A stretch of DNA of 64,000 nt from Metopolophium dirhodum (GCF_019925205.1 NC_083562.1:13144001-13208000), one strand, 5' to 3'. Positions 47,470-60,799 are shown, counted from the first letter of the stretch. Numbers and translations: made by a program. The notes: generated by a model not told the origin, from the sequence alone.

Positions 47470-48180
47470 CGATACGCCGTGTTACATTTCATCAGATCAT
47501 GGATAACGGAACGGGTTCTATCGCGACGGTCGGTCGACGGATATTATAACAGCCGACGAACTCTAGCCACGGGGCGAACAGGTGTTTGACTTCAATAATC
47601 CCCGGGTCTGCGAAGTCTGCGGTGGTGTAGGCCCCAGGTTACTGGTGTCCGATCGCCTTAACAGTATCTTCTGAGTACTAGAAGGGTTGTTGTTCCTCCC
47701 CCCTCCATATTATATGTTCCAAGTTTGACGCTATACAAAAAAAGTGCGGGGGGTTGGTGAAACTTGCTTTGTGAGGTCTGGCTTTGTATTGGCTTATGGT
47801 TTTGCCGGTATAGTTACGCAGCCCGCAAACAGTGTTAACCTGCAATCAGTAGGCGCTGTTTGTCATCTCGTGGTCTCTCGTTCAAGATTTCCCCTGGCTG
47901 GAGGGACGAGGCACTCAACGAATCACGCATATCGATATCACTAATAGTTTCGTATCGTGGTTGTAGCCAGATGGTAGACGGTGTATGCCCTACAACCAGG
48001 GAACGCCAATGTCCCTTAAAAAACATAGTACGAACAGGTATAGAATTTCTGAGCATCGACATTTTGTTTTGAAAAACAAGATGTACAATTTGCTCCATTA
48101 GCTGTGCAATTTCACATGGGTTCTCGTATTCCCTCGTCAGATCACCACTACGTGTATAAATTATTATGCCATATGTAGGT
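47470..48180. other. GC-elevated stretch of unknown nature
   Basis: About 700 bases clearly richer in G and C than its surroundings. Open frames of 66-87 codons occur on both strands at 47744-48098, overlapping each other, so at most one can be real. No domain, signal peptide or repeat was recognised. Possibilities are a transposon fragment, a non-coding RNA or an exon; the sequence alone does not decide. Confidence 0.3.
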
Positions 48181-49646
48181 ATACCGTACGATGGTTAATA
48201 TAATAATATGTGTTCAATTTAATCCAATATTCCAACTGTCAATTCCGGAAAATCGTGTACAAACATCATACTCAGTGTATATAACAACCTGTTTTTATAT
48301 CATATTATTGATTTTACCCAATAATGAACTATGTATCTCCCGTTTACGTGGTATACGTATAATAAATAAACAGAAAACGCATTTCAAAATAATATGATTA
48401 GATATGGCATTACTTCTTGATTAAATTGAAGTGTTTATTATTTAAATTTCCGTATATTATGCTTTATAAATTATAATAATATATTTCTTACTTTTTAACT
48501 TTTTATTCATGATCAATATATTAAAATACGGTATCGTAAGTCACTGCAATAATATTATAAATTATTATTGTGTAATATGTCTATATCCAATCTCCTTTTC
48601 CGCACCCATCAAACGACACAATTTGTTCGTAAAAAAAAAAAGTGAGTTCAACGAAGCAATATAAACAATAGTTTTTCGAATCGAAATATCATTAAATGTG
48701 ATACTGTTACGAGCTCATAGATTAAATATCCAATATTTTTATTCGACTTTATTATTATTATTTTTTTTTTAATAAAATATAACCGTTGTAAACATACGGC
48801 GGCACGCCGTCCAGTGTGGTATTTTATATTATTTAAGTAATATTTTGTGGTTTTTAGCCGAATAGTCGATCGGTTAAATATATATACGTACATATACAGT
48901 TCTTTATATGCCTTCGGTGCTTTCGATACAATACTTTAATAATGAACGGAACCAAGAATAAGGGTGAAATAAGATTATTTCAAGTGAACGACTTTCCCGT
49001 TTTTGTTTTTCAAAGTCTTAAGTCCCTGGTTACCTCAATTTATTAGTCCTCTGTATCTGAGAGCGAGTCGACTGGAATGGAGAGAAAAAAAAAACTAAAT
49101 TCGGACTATTTTTCAAAGCCCTTAAATCGGATTGTTATAAATATACAAATATAATAATCTATTACAAATGATTACGAGTAATTTATTTTTTTCTATAGTT
49201 TCGTAAAGTATTTTGCGCAGTGTGCCGAGAGAAATATATATTCGGTCAACCGCATTGATACTGATTTCGTGTTGGAGTATTGTAAATACACTAACCCGAA
49301 ATACCGCAAAACATAATATCCCAAGTTCTAATACGTTATTCGTGATCGAAACGTCGTGTAGAACCACGGTCTATATACGTATAGAACACTTTAAAATACA
49401 TACTTTGACCCCAAACGCAAATATTATGTTTTGCAGTCTCTTCGCTTGCTAGAAAACTCAGTGGAATAATATCGCACTAACCTACACAATATCATAATAT
49501 TACAAATATCTTTTGCCATCGTAGCAACGAAAAAATACAAATGTCTTTCCTTCTGAAGAATGCCAGTGTCATTGTGCACGTATGTATGGATGTACAAAAA
49601 CAAATAACGTTTAACTACCTAAAAAAAATGTATTTATATTGTTTCA
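48181..49646. other. AT-rich spacer
   Basis: No gene recognised; short frames at 48648-48893 and 49122-49452 lie on both strands without domains. Confidence 0.4.
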
Positions 49647-50314
49647 CTTATAACTGGGGCCATGATTTAAATGCACTTAAAACCATACAAATATTGTCTA
49701 AAAAATAGCCAAAAATGTCCTTAAAAAATGCATGTTACCACAAAAATGACCTTGAAAATACTATAAATTTTTTTTTATACAAATTGTAATTTATAAATGA
49801 GATATAATTATTATTTATTAATTTATTATTTTATTAAAAAAAACTGAAAATTTGAAATATTGACTGCTATGATGCTGTTATGATGTAACACGAACTGACT
49901 GATTATTTGTTATTTGACCGAATACGGGTGACACTGTACAGTAATCATAATAAATTAATATGAGATAAAAACTAAATCGAAAAAAAATGACAATATGTAT
50001 GGAAAAACCCGATAAATCTTCTTTATCTTACTAATTTATCTTTAGATAATATTTTGAATAGGCTAAATTTCATATTATCTATATTTCCATATCTATATAT
50101 TGAACAAATATGCATAAAAAACCAACAAAATGACCCGATAATGCTTAAAATGCTCTAAAAATTAAAAAACGTCAAAAAATACAAAAAAATGCAAAATAAA
50201 ATTTGTAGCTTTCAAACTCTCGTTACATGAAACGAATTATGTACTTAGAAAGCATTGTGTATGATCAACCAAAAAATATGCACTTTGCATTGAAATCCAG
50301 GTCCTACTTATAAC
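49647..50314. mobile_element. Non-autonomous hAT-type element with 8-bp target duplications
   Basis: CTTATAAC occurs at 49647-49654 and 50307-50314. Directly inside, the left end TGGGGCCATGATTTAAATGC and the right end (read inward) TAGGACCTGGATTTCAATGC match at 15 of 20 positions. Eight-base duplications and short imperfect ends beginning T(A/G)GG are hallmarks of hAT transposons. The 652-bp interior has no transposase frame and is rich in AAAAATG words. It would have been moved by a transposase encoded elsewhere. Confidence 0.65.
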
Positions 50315-51018
50315 TAACGAACTTATCTTATTCCTAAACGTACACTTAATTTTTTAATAATGACCAAAATCAGTTTACTTTTTGATAATCACGAATACGA
50401 ATATTTTTATTTCTATTCAAGATGGACAGAAAACTACTATAAATTATACATATACTATAATATATAATTTAATACCAAAAAATGAAAAGATGAAACAAAT
50501 TCTAAAAATTGTTATTAGTAAAAAAGATGTTGACGGTGAAAAGTACAGTGAGACACCTGTATAAATTAGACACTGCAGACTAAAATAAATATAGCGTGTA
50601 ATATATTAATATATTATACGTAAAAAATTATTTCGTTATTATAGAAATTTGATAATAATACCATTGCGTATGGATCTTGTTATACATAAATATTTATTTA
50701 ACAATCAGCAATTTAATATTTAAAATAAATGATGTTGAATATGCTATGTTCAAAATGTCTTATTTTCATTTCTCAGCTGTATAGTATTCCTATTCAAAAT
50801 TTTAATTTTAATTTAAAATATCAGACGTTCAATCGGAAAATGTCTTCTGGTTCATTCCATTAAAAAAATGTAATTTATAGATAATAATATTAATTATATT
50901 TGTGACGATTTGTTTGAGATAAACTATGATAATTTTCTGTATTATAAAATGCAATTTACGTTTTAACGCTAAGTATACTAGAACTTAATATCGGGATGAG
51001 CATTCCGTTTCGAGTACC
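50315..51018. other. AT-rich spacer
   Basis: No gene seen; the 60-codon frame at 50382-50564 has no domain. Confidence 0.4.
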
Positions 51019-51187
51019 TATATATATATACACGATGTACGACGATATAGTGATCGTTTCTCGCCACACTGGTCCAGAGTCAAAAATGTGATTTTACTTT
51101 TGTGAATCGGATCTGTGATAAAGTTTCAAGAGTCTCGAAATCGTTCTTCACGCACAACACTATTATGGATAGCAGCTGCAGGTAAGC
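51019..51187 (+). other. Possible first exon with splice donor
   Basis: A TATATATATA stretch at 51019-51030 is followed by a CpG-richer segment. An ATG at 51165 opens five codons that run into CTGCAG|GTAAGC, a strong donor consensus at 51181/51182. Spacing from TATA to ATG would fit a short 5' UTR. No downstream exon was recognised, so this is only a candidate. The uninterrupted frame 51115-51318 reads through the donor and resembles no known family. Confidence 0.25.
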
Positions 51188-51667
51188 GCACCCCTGGGTA
51201 TCCCGTAACGGAAAAACTAAAACTAAAGGGAGAGGGGAAAAAAACGGCATTCGGAAGTTTTGATAAAACTTTGTCGGATGCAGTCGTGCAAGCTGCCAGC
51301 GAGAGCTATCGAATCTGATATTTATGGTGATTCAGTGATTCCGATATTTTTCACGCACTCTCAATTATAATGTACCTACCGGAATACCAAAGATTTGCCA
51401 CGGTCACACGCACGATTCATATGGCACGTGTTTTCACGTACTAAACGCGTGACACGAATTGCAAATTAATTGATTCTCTACCACACCGCCATGGTAATGA
51501 CGTTATGCACACATAATAATATATGTAACGCAGCCGTAGACGTGTATGTAAGTCGTATAAACACCCTATACGATGAGTTGTTGTATTTTCCAAGGCGGAT
51601 ATTTCTCGGATTTGCTTATATAAGTAAATGTTACATTTGAGTAGGTATAGTACAGTTGTGTATCATA

Positions 51668-51760
51668 CCGGGTGATTCCACCAAGCACCCTCACCCTCGT
51701 TTATTCTTCACTAATCATACACATTTTCTCAAACAATTTTTTATGCCATTCAAGTGGGTA
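51668..51760. mobile_element. One-ended relative of the TA-flanked MITE
   Basis: CCGGGTGATTCCACCAAGCA followed by CCCTCACCCTCG matches the left end of the MITE at 56422 (CAGAGTGATTCACCAAGCA, CCTCATTCCC). It is preceded by TA. No matching right end was found nearby, so it is a truncated copy. Confidence 0.4.
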
Positions 51761-54643
51761 GTGACTGTAGTGTCCTGTTCTATTACAAATTTAATTTTTA
51801 ATTTTTATGTGAACCACGCTGTATTGTATATTAATATATTATTGCTTAAACATGAGAAATATTATTGTGATACAAACGATGTTGGGTGTAACTTGTAAAA
51901 TTTAGATGCAACAAAACTATATCGGCTTTGGACTAGGTAGGTACGTGATTTTTACTTTTTAGTCAGTGCACATGACTGCAGTGCGAAGACACGTTGATTT
52001 AGTTCTCCGAAAATTTCGTTTAGTAACTGTATGTATATAATTTGAAAATTCGACACGTGTTTTTGGTAATTATTTTGAACTTGGTTGGTAAGATTTGTAA
52101 TTTCGAAATTTATGACTTAAAAAAATTAGGAACATAACGTTATATACAACTTAATCGTGATTGGATTTTGGAATACACTGTCTTCATAATCCTGTCTATA
52201 TTTTTTTTTATTATTATTCATTTTAATCTCGAACATTAGGTATCATCCTACACGTCTTACCGAAAAAGCAACAAGATGTACAAACATATAAAAAGAACTA
52301 TTCTAAAGATTTATTATCATTATAATGTTTTACGATTGCAGTTTTCGGACGAGATTGGATCACGTTCAAGTCATCGTTTTTAAAACCCCGGGATCAAATC
52401 AAATTTCCGTTTTTGAAACTATGATGTTGGTGTTCTGTGTACTGTCATATTGAATTGATTCATTAAGCATTCGGAGCGCGAGTCATGTTCATTTTCAATA
52501 AATTTATTAGCTCAAATACTTTTGTACTTTGATTTGAATGCATATTTAATTAAAACAAGTGTGCCAAACCCACAATAATTAGTTTATATTCATAGAACAA
52601 AAGTCAAGATTACATTATTCATTTAATGGAAAAAAACAATGTGTTATACTAGTTATGTAGTGAGGATAAAAACTTAACAGTATTGTGTTCATAATAATAA
52701 ACATTATAATATTATACACAAGAATTGAAGTTATGAGAATGTATGCAATTATAATAATATTAACTGTATAGACATATTGAAGAGATCACGGTTATGTCAC
52801 GTAAATTAGTTTATTATTTATTAAGCATAAGTAGCAGGTATTTCAGAAAAATTAAATGTAGGCATCATAGCAGCACTGTGCGGTGGTGTTGATAAGAGAA
52901 TTTATAATATTGATTTTTATAGAATGTATCATACTATTTATTTTATATTTATTAATGGATATTTTATGCTGTTTCATAAGTCAACATAACTTTAATATAG
53001 CTCAGAAACTTTCAAATTAAATTTATATTACCGAGATAAGAACATTATAATATTATACTCGGGTTGTCAAAATAATTAATTAATGTCACTGTATTAATTC
53101 GTATTAATTATTATCGTTGTCTCGAGGTCATAATATTCATACAGTATTATAGCTAAAATTGCATATCAATTTAACTCAATCGAACCAAAACTCCCACCAC
53201 GTGCATTATTACAAAAAATTATTAGAATATTTACGGAATGATAAACGAACTGTCAATTTTAAATACTGAATGATGTACGAATAACATATGAATATAATAT
53301 CACACGCGAATCAATTACTAAATGAAGTTATTATAGCTATCCAAAAACAATTAAAATATTATCAAGTACTTACCTTTACACAGAACTGAGGCTGTATATC
53401 GTATATATATCCCCTATCACTTTCCAATCGCACAAAATGTACAATTCTCTTTTCGGAGAATTAAACGTACAATTTCGCATTTGGTTTCAAATGAACTTCA
53501 GGCTATCAAGGGAATTGATACATGCACTTCCAGCATTTTCCGGAAAACCCCCAAGACCACAATAATTCACTGCTACACAACATCCGAGTCTCCGAGAAAC
53601 TAAATAATAATATACAAATATTAGGTATGTAACTATTTAGTATTTCCTTGTCAGAATAACGACCGTGAACAAGTCGTTACATTGCTTAATTTGTTCAAAT
53701 CATATTTAGTATCCACACGATTATTATAATGTCAAAAAGGGGGAAAAGACACGCAACTACTGGCCATAACACCAAACATAAATTGAATCGTTATAGTCAA
53801 ATCAACGCACACCATTTTATATAGTTAATGATCGTTTAGTTTGTGTGAAAATATTACATTATAATTAACTGGGTATTGAAAACTCTTTTAAATTTTTTTT
53901 TTTATGTTTACCAAAATATTTAATGTGAAATCGACGTACAGAACTATCATCTCCGACTTGGTGCCTTTGGACATGATCCAAAACCGACATAATTACTGTG
54001 TATGTATATATATATTTTGTATTATATCTTGGTGTGGTTAGAAAATATAAACATTAAATAAATAAACGTCCAACTTAACGTACACTAACCATATAATAAT
54101 ATAACTATGTGATTCGGTTAAACACAGCCTTGGTCGAGACACACTGCAGAAGTGCAGGGACCGAGATACTATGTATAATGTATATTAGTATTTAGTAACT
54201 TGACGTCGTTACTGAGATTTTTTTTAACAGCCAAATTAAACTTCCAATAAACTTTCACGATGTCGTTAATACTTACTTCTGATGCGATATACTTATATAG
54301 GTACACTATTTATACGCGCGGTCTTCAATCAATAAACATTTCGATACCGATAGCTTTTACTTTAATGCTTTCCATGCGACATCGATGCTTTCTCGTTTCC
54401 GCCACAATGACCTCGAATAAAGAATCGATTTTGTTTTTATTCTGATAATCTAAAAAGATAAAGACTTGTAACCATTTATTCCTGTAAAACAAATCGTGTT
54501 TTTCAATGCAAATCTAAATTTATTATAATGTAAATTAACAGAACGATTATACATTTATGCCTATAACTAACAAGCACACGCTGAATCATAGGTAGCAATA
54601 TTTGTCAAAAACTTATATTATTATTAACACGTTGACCGCCATA
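51761..54643. other. AT-rich region without recognised genes
   Basis: Nearly 3 kb without a supported gene. A strong donor-like AAGTAAGTAT on the minus strand at about 54268-54277 would suit a transcript starting at the promoter candidate near 55051, but no coding exon was recognised. Confidence 0.35.
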
Positions 54644-54706
54644 CAGCCGCCGGCGGCCACAAAAATCTGGTTATGAATTAAGAATTTTAGGCCGCCGGCT
54701 GCCGTA
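54644..54706. repeat. GC-rich hairpin in AT-rich DNA
   Basis: CAGCCGCCGGCGGCC and, about 30 bases on, GGCCGCCGGCTG form an inverted pair differing by a three-base indel. TTAACACGTTGACCGCC lies just to the left (54624) and resembles ends of TTAA-targeting elements such as piggyBac, but no second TTAA end was found. Confidence 0.45.
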
Positions 54707-54999
54707 ACATTTTATTCCTGTTAGGCCATACTGCCGCATTTCTCATATTCTTGTATATAGCAATATATTTTTTGGCGCTGTAGTTATTATAGTTTAAATA
54801 GTGTATATTTGTTCCGGCGAGAAAACAATTTTGAGTGGACTGTATTTTTTGTATTTTTAATAAACTCAATGTAGAATAAACATTATAATTTCTAACGAGG
54901 TATACTGCGACGATTAATAGCTTATATAATATTGCATACCAAGTATGGTTCGTAATATATGTGTGCGAAAGAATCAATCTAAACTGCGCAAGTCTACAC

Positions 55000-55770
55000 C
55001 GGGTGGGGGGGTCTTGCACTCTTGCTACAGTATAGCTGTGTAGAACACACTGCGATGATCTCGCGCTCCGCACTCGTATTTATAAGCTTGGTGTCGCACG
55101 CTGCGTAGTCGCGGGAGCCGCCATCGATCGTCCGTGATTGGTTATTGCGCGTGGTCGCACGGCGGCGATGACGCTGGTTGCCCGCGGCATTGACTGCCGC
55201 TGCTCGTCCACGTCCGACGTGTTCTGTCGTCACTCGTCATAGGTCCGCGAATAGCGCGACGTGGCCGGCGTGCAGACCGGCACGGCGCGCCACGAGCCGC
55301 CGTACTCGATGCGGCCGGTCCCGTGTTGTGTGACGGACCGGTGGGCGCCCGCCGGTCTGGCGGCAGCCGAGTCAGTAACAGAACACGGCACCGACGCCGG
55401 GCGTGTCGGCTGCAAGTGAGCGGGTTCATTCATTATCGCCGAATGCGCGGGTCATCTGCAAGAAGATTCGTTTCAGCAACTTTGTAATGTTGTACATTAT
55501 TGCGACAGGTGTCCCTTGCAGTGACCGAACCGGTCCGACCCGCGCTCCACACATAACACGTAGGTGACGGCCGTCACAGCTAGTCGGCGGTAGGTCGGTG
55601 CAGTCCTGGACACCTGTACGCCTCCCGACGTCGAACGCGCAGCTTTGCGCAGCGTTTTATTCGCCACGATCGGCTCATGATAGTGTCGGCCGACTGTGGT
55701 CCGAATCTCATCATACTATGCAAACAAATAATTGGCTGACGGCCCTTTGCCATCACATACAATATATTTA
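55000..55770. other. GC/CpG-rich island
   Basis: The most CG-dinucleotide-rich part of the window. Long overlapping open frames on the minus strand (up to 95 codons at 55142-55429) are Arg/Pro/Ala-rich and have no domain, so they reflect base composition. Insect promoters with broad CpG content look like this. The core promoter signals at 55049-55141 point to leftward transcription. Confidence 0.5.
55049..55141 (-). promoter_or_regulatory. Candidate core promoter: CCAAT, TATA, initiator (leftward)
   Basis: On the minus strand CCAAT lies at 55141-55137, TATAAATA at 55084-55077 and a GCAGT initiator-like site with its A at 55051. From that A the TATA starts 33 bases upstream and the CCAAT box 86-90 upstream, which are standard distances. 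It sits at the downstream edge of the CpG-rich island. No gene was recognised downstream (leftward); the open frame reaching 54687 has no ATG start and no domain. The spacing makes chance less likely, but there is no transcript evidence. Confidence 0.45.
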
Positions 55771-56419
55771 AATATAATATTAAATAATTATATTACTTTA
55801 AGAAATTACGATGACATTGTAGGAAAATACTTGGCGTGGCGCGAACAATATTTATTTTAATAATAATATGTTGACAACCAATTGTCGATAATATAATACT
55901 ACGTCATATCATGGTCACACACATCGTCTCACACAAATATTTTCGTGTTTGTATATTCGCTTGCATAAGGTGAAATTCGTGATTTTAATTTTCTTTCTTA
56001 TGTATTTTATACCGTATCGTTTTGTGGACCAATTTGCGAAATATAATTATTACACGTTTTTATCAACTTCTTATTCATCTAACATCAACATTTATCGTTT
56101 TCAAATGTTAATGAATCATAAAAAAGTGATACTGACAGATCAATATAGTTTGTACTGTCAAAACACAAAACTATTGGGCCAATTAAAAAAAATTAAAACA
56201 TGTATATAGCCATATAGGTATATAACCTATTTGGTGAAATATCGGGGACTCGTTAAAACCAAATAATACCACATGACATTTACTTCGTACTTTATTATAA
56301 CAAGTTCTATTAGTTGGGAATATCCAATTAAAACTTAAAAGTTTGGTACAACTGTCACATAACATATTATGCATATTAAGTATTATTATGCATTATCAAA
56401 ACTTCGTTTATTCATATTA
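55771..56419. other. AT-rich spacer
   Basis: No gene recognised; the 86-codon frame at 55949-56209 is Ile/Tyr/Phe-rich, starts with a hydrophobic stretch, but has no recognisable family. Confidence 0.35.
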
Positions 56420-56877
56420 TACAGAGTGATTCACCAAGCATCCTCATTCCCTCTTTTTTCTTTAAAAATTCAGTTTCTTAAAAATTTTAATAATTTATAT
56501 TAATCCATCAATATTATTAATTTGTAAAAATGGCCCAAGTATAATAAATACTAGGTCCAATATTACGTCTATTTTATACATTTATAAAACCATTTTCAAG
56601 GACTAAAATAGTCCTTAGTACAAACATTTAAACCACTAAGAAACTACTCATTCGAATTTTGATTTAAGTACATCAACATTTAAAAAAAAATTATCCACTA
56701 AATAATTTTCAGTAAAAACAGAAGTTTGTACCACCACAGGATACTCCTTAAGAAGTAAAAATAAATTCAATAATTTGAAAATACTGACTGAGTATATTTT
56801 TTAATAATTAAAGAAAAAAATGGAAATGGGCATATTTTTCTTTTATTATATATGCTTATAGTGAATCATCCTCTGTA
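56420..56877. mobile_element. MITE with TA target duplication
   Basis: TA at 56420-56421 and 56876-56877 flank inverted ends CAGAGTGATTCACCAAGC and, read inward from the right, CAGAGGATGATTCACTATAAGC (written in two parts CAGAGGATGATTCAC and TATAAGC). The 454-bp interior is AT-rich and non-coding. TA duplication with CAG-type ends suits the Tc1/mariner superfamily. A related left end is at 51668. Confidence 0.55.
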
Positions 56878-59800
56878 TAAATTGAGTATGGTAGATCTGC
56901 CTCATAATTATGTTTATAAGCACCTTGTACCTATTTTATTAAGTTTAATAGGGTATGGTGTGAATTTGATGAGACAAAAGCGTCCCGAACATAGGGCGTT
57001 TTTGCCTTTATAAAATGATCCGTGTATATATTTTAATATAAAATATAGGTACTTTGATATAGTAGAACCGATCAAAATATCTAGTTCATGGCATTTTTTA
57101 TATCAATAAACTGTAATAAAATAATTTAATAATTTATAGCGTTTATGTTTTACTCGACTTAACATCACTGCTTATTAGATTATTACGAATACTTATTGTA
57201 ATAATACTTAACGAATACTTGTTTAAAATAACATAAAAAGAACGATAGTTATTATGTTATCCTGAATTTTTCAATGAATTTTTCAACTGGTATAAACTTG
57301 CTTTACAGTTTACCCTCTTGGCCATCCCTATTAGTGTACGAAGCTCATTATTATTTATTTAATTGACATGCCCATAAATATAATTCGTTGTACTGAACTC
57401 AGGTATTTATGTTATCTATATTCATTATTATGTATATTATTTTCAGTCGAATTTTCATTAGCGATATACCTATCGATATAGGTGTAGCCAGTAAGTATAA
57501 ATAATAAGAAAATAATAAAAGTCGCTAGAAAAAATCGACTGAAAGCCCATACAGATCTGAGTGGGTTTTTATACACTCCAAATGCCTAAAGATCCAACGT
57601 AAGGCCAACCGGTGCGCGGTGGTCAGATTGTTATATAGTTATTGAGTATATAATTGTGCAAGGTGAGATTGTTTGCAGCAGCGTTTATACTTGCTGTATG
57701 TACCGTATATTATTATGTCATATAAAACGGTGTATGACCACTACAACAAAACATCACTGTTGAAATAACAATATCGTAGCAAAAACTTTTGACGTGAACG
57801 CGACGAAAAGGCCGACGAGTCGTATTTCAAACGGGCATGGCTATAAGCTGTCACCGAGTATCACGTATAATGCATACTCTCTGGCAATATCGATACTGTC
57901 CATAGGTATACCCATTACTACCCATAGGTATACCCATTACTGCCCATAGGTATACCCATCTATTCCTATACCATTATTATGTCTATACATCGCACCTATT
58001 ATGCGTAGTGTACGTGCACTCAAAGCACTGCGAACAAAACAGTACTCCAAACAGTGTATGTATATAGGAGCGGCACGGGGATCCCGTAAATGTATATTAA
58101 ACCGAATGACACACACTCAAAGGTCCGAGGCACATTAGGTCATTCACATAGATATTCGATGCGAATTCATGACAGTCGTGGGCATGACCAGTAATTATTA
58201 CAGCACAACAATTATTATAGCGTACACAATCGTTTTTCGTTTTAAACTTCGCCACGTCCTTAACACTTAAACATTCTCTGAACTACGAAATACAGGTATT
58301 TCTAGTTTAAGTAGCGCTCCGGCAAAATTGTATGAATAATAGTTGTATTAGCCACATAAATATGTTCCGCGTTTTTTTTAGTTCTTACACAACAATATAT
58401 CGTTTTTGTCACGCAATAATGTTGTCGATATAATACGTTATGTAGCGTAGATATTTTATTTTCGAGTTGCATTCAAATTAATTGTTTTGTAATTCGGACC
58501 TTTATCCGAGCACCACCGCAGAAATTTAGAATTATTCAGTTAAACGTCGTTGTTATAATGCATATTATTGTAATCGTCTATTGAGTTGGACAAATGTGTG
58601 ATGCCATTATTATAATATTATGCTATTACGAATATATTATTATGCGTTCACTATTTATTCGTCTAATCGACCATTATGCAAAGTGTAGAAGTCACACGTG
58701 GTCAGATTACTACAACTCAAAACGAAAACGATAAAATGTAGTGTTGCTGCATACAATTTTCGAGTCAATATTTGTATAATAATATGTATTATAATATAAT
58801 GTATAAGTATCAAAATCACGTAATGGTTTGGAGGAATTTAATAAAAAAAAAAAACAAAAAAAAAACAGAAAGATGATTTCTGGTGGACGAAGGGTGGGTG
58901 TAGCGAGATTAATCTTTTTCGTTTATCACTTCATCATGACTACGGCATTCCCTGCTTGGTCCCATATATTATATAATGATCATATTTTTCGTCTTGTCTA
59001 TATCGCTATAATATCTCATCGGCCGAAAATTTCATTCCCTTAAAAGTTAAATTAACTCTATATTTTCCAGAAAGCTACAGTTCTTATTGATCTATTATGT
59101 GTTGAACACAGCCATCTCATTGGCCCGTCATAGATAATATTATGTGGACAATAGCCGACACGGTGTGCGAAATATGAAGGCTTTGTTTAATGCTGTTTGG
59201 TAAATTTTTTCTTCACAACATTACAATGTCTGCGGCTTAAGATAAATTTGGTAGTCATGCAATAATCTCCGCATTAAGAGTCTTAAAGTAAATAATGGTA
59301 AAAGTTTTCCAACGAGAACGAAATTGAACAGTGTACGAGATCTTTTTATTGAACGCTCCAGGGGGGGAGGGCCTAAACTTCACGAGTAAAACACAAATAT
59401 AGACCATGATCGCACACAAACGTAGTTGTACACTTATACGGTTATCGTGATTATTAAGTTTCAGGAATCATTTTTCGTCTCGTTAAAAATTCCGTTTCAT
59501 CGCAATACTAGTACTTTGTTATGTATATATTTATAATATATATATATATATACACACACACCCAAAAGTTATCTTCCGCAGAGACGCAGTTTAATCTCTT
59601 TGACGAGTCTATCTTTACGAACTACATTAACGACCAACTCGTCTCAATCATAATAATCAAGACCGCAAATCACATCGTTTGTGAAATAAATTTACAGCCC
59701 CAAAGAGTGCCCGAGACGGAATATATATACAATATATATATACAATATATACAATAATATAGTAAACGAGATTTGTCCTACTTCACCCGGCCCTGATAAC

Positions 59801-60799
59801 GGATTAATAAAGACAATTCGTAACTGTGCGAGTAATCAATTAGTCGGTGTTACGATGATTAATTATAGTCTCATAGAATCACAGAAATGTTTCATAATAA
59901 ATTGTATTGTTATTAATATATTATTATTACAGTGCACAATTCATATTGTGGCTTGCACATATTATATTGTGCACTATTACACCACAGCCACTTTTGCGAT
60001 AATAGTATTAAAACTATGCTATTGTGTCTAATATAATGGGTGTGTATCTCAACTACTATACGAAAAAGTTTGAACGATTCGATGATTTAAGCGTCGTATG
60101 CACATTTATTGAGATATAACCATTCAGTCGATCGTTTAGAATAAACCACGTACAATATCGCATAAAGAAATTCCAGTCTGGCTTTTGAATTTAAGCATAA
60201 TTATTAGAAGGTGGCACTCAAGAAAATTTCCGGAAGGAATATTAACTAACTTCCAGAAAAAAGCCGGTATAAAGATATCCCGAGAATATAAAAAACTGTA
60301 AAAAAAATGCAGACAATTTAGGTAATTGTTGTTATTATAATATTATACTAATATAGTCACGTCTCTTGGATTTCGTATTTTTTTTACATTAGTATTAGGT
60401 ATAACTTACTATTTTATATAGTTTTATAATAAAGATAATATTATGTTCTGTTACATGGTCAAGTATAATAATCATGTGAATGTTATCCGTTATCGCAGAA
60501 GACATTTAGTATTTACGCTACATACGTAAAAATCGTTATAACACGCTGCCTAAACCTACCGTGGTGGGTTTTAACGATTCGTATTTGAATTTGATTTTAA
60601 TTTAATTTTAAAAAATGCAGAAATAACAAACGTAGTAGTTGTATAACTAAGGGTGTATTATTTAACTCGAAATGTCACGAGAGTTAACCTTGTTGCAATA
60701 AATAAAATAAATATTTGTATAATGACAAATTTAATAATGTCAAAAAACTTGCATTTTTATTTTTATTAGGATAACCAACATTCATCAAATATCTGTTTT
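56878..60799. other. AT-rich region without recognised genes
   Basis: Nearly 4 kb with no supported gene apart from the small tandem repeat at 57899. Mixed AT/AC microsatellite at 59535-59562. Short frames at 58828-59043 and 59521-59757 are low-complexity. Confidence 0.4.
57899..57959. repeat. 22-bp tandem repeat, about 3 units
   Basis: Units of CCCATAGGTATACCCATTAC plus two bases, repeated almost exactly two and three-quarter times. Confidence 0.9.

Noticed and set aside
55142..55433. Arg/Pro/Ala-rich minus-strand frames in the CpG-rich island as proteins
   Set aside because: Several overlapping frames are open at once, as expected from GC-rich composition; they lie upstream of the promoter-like signals.
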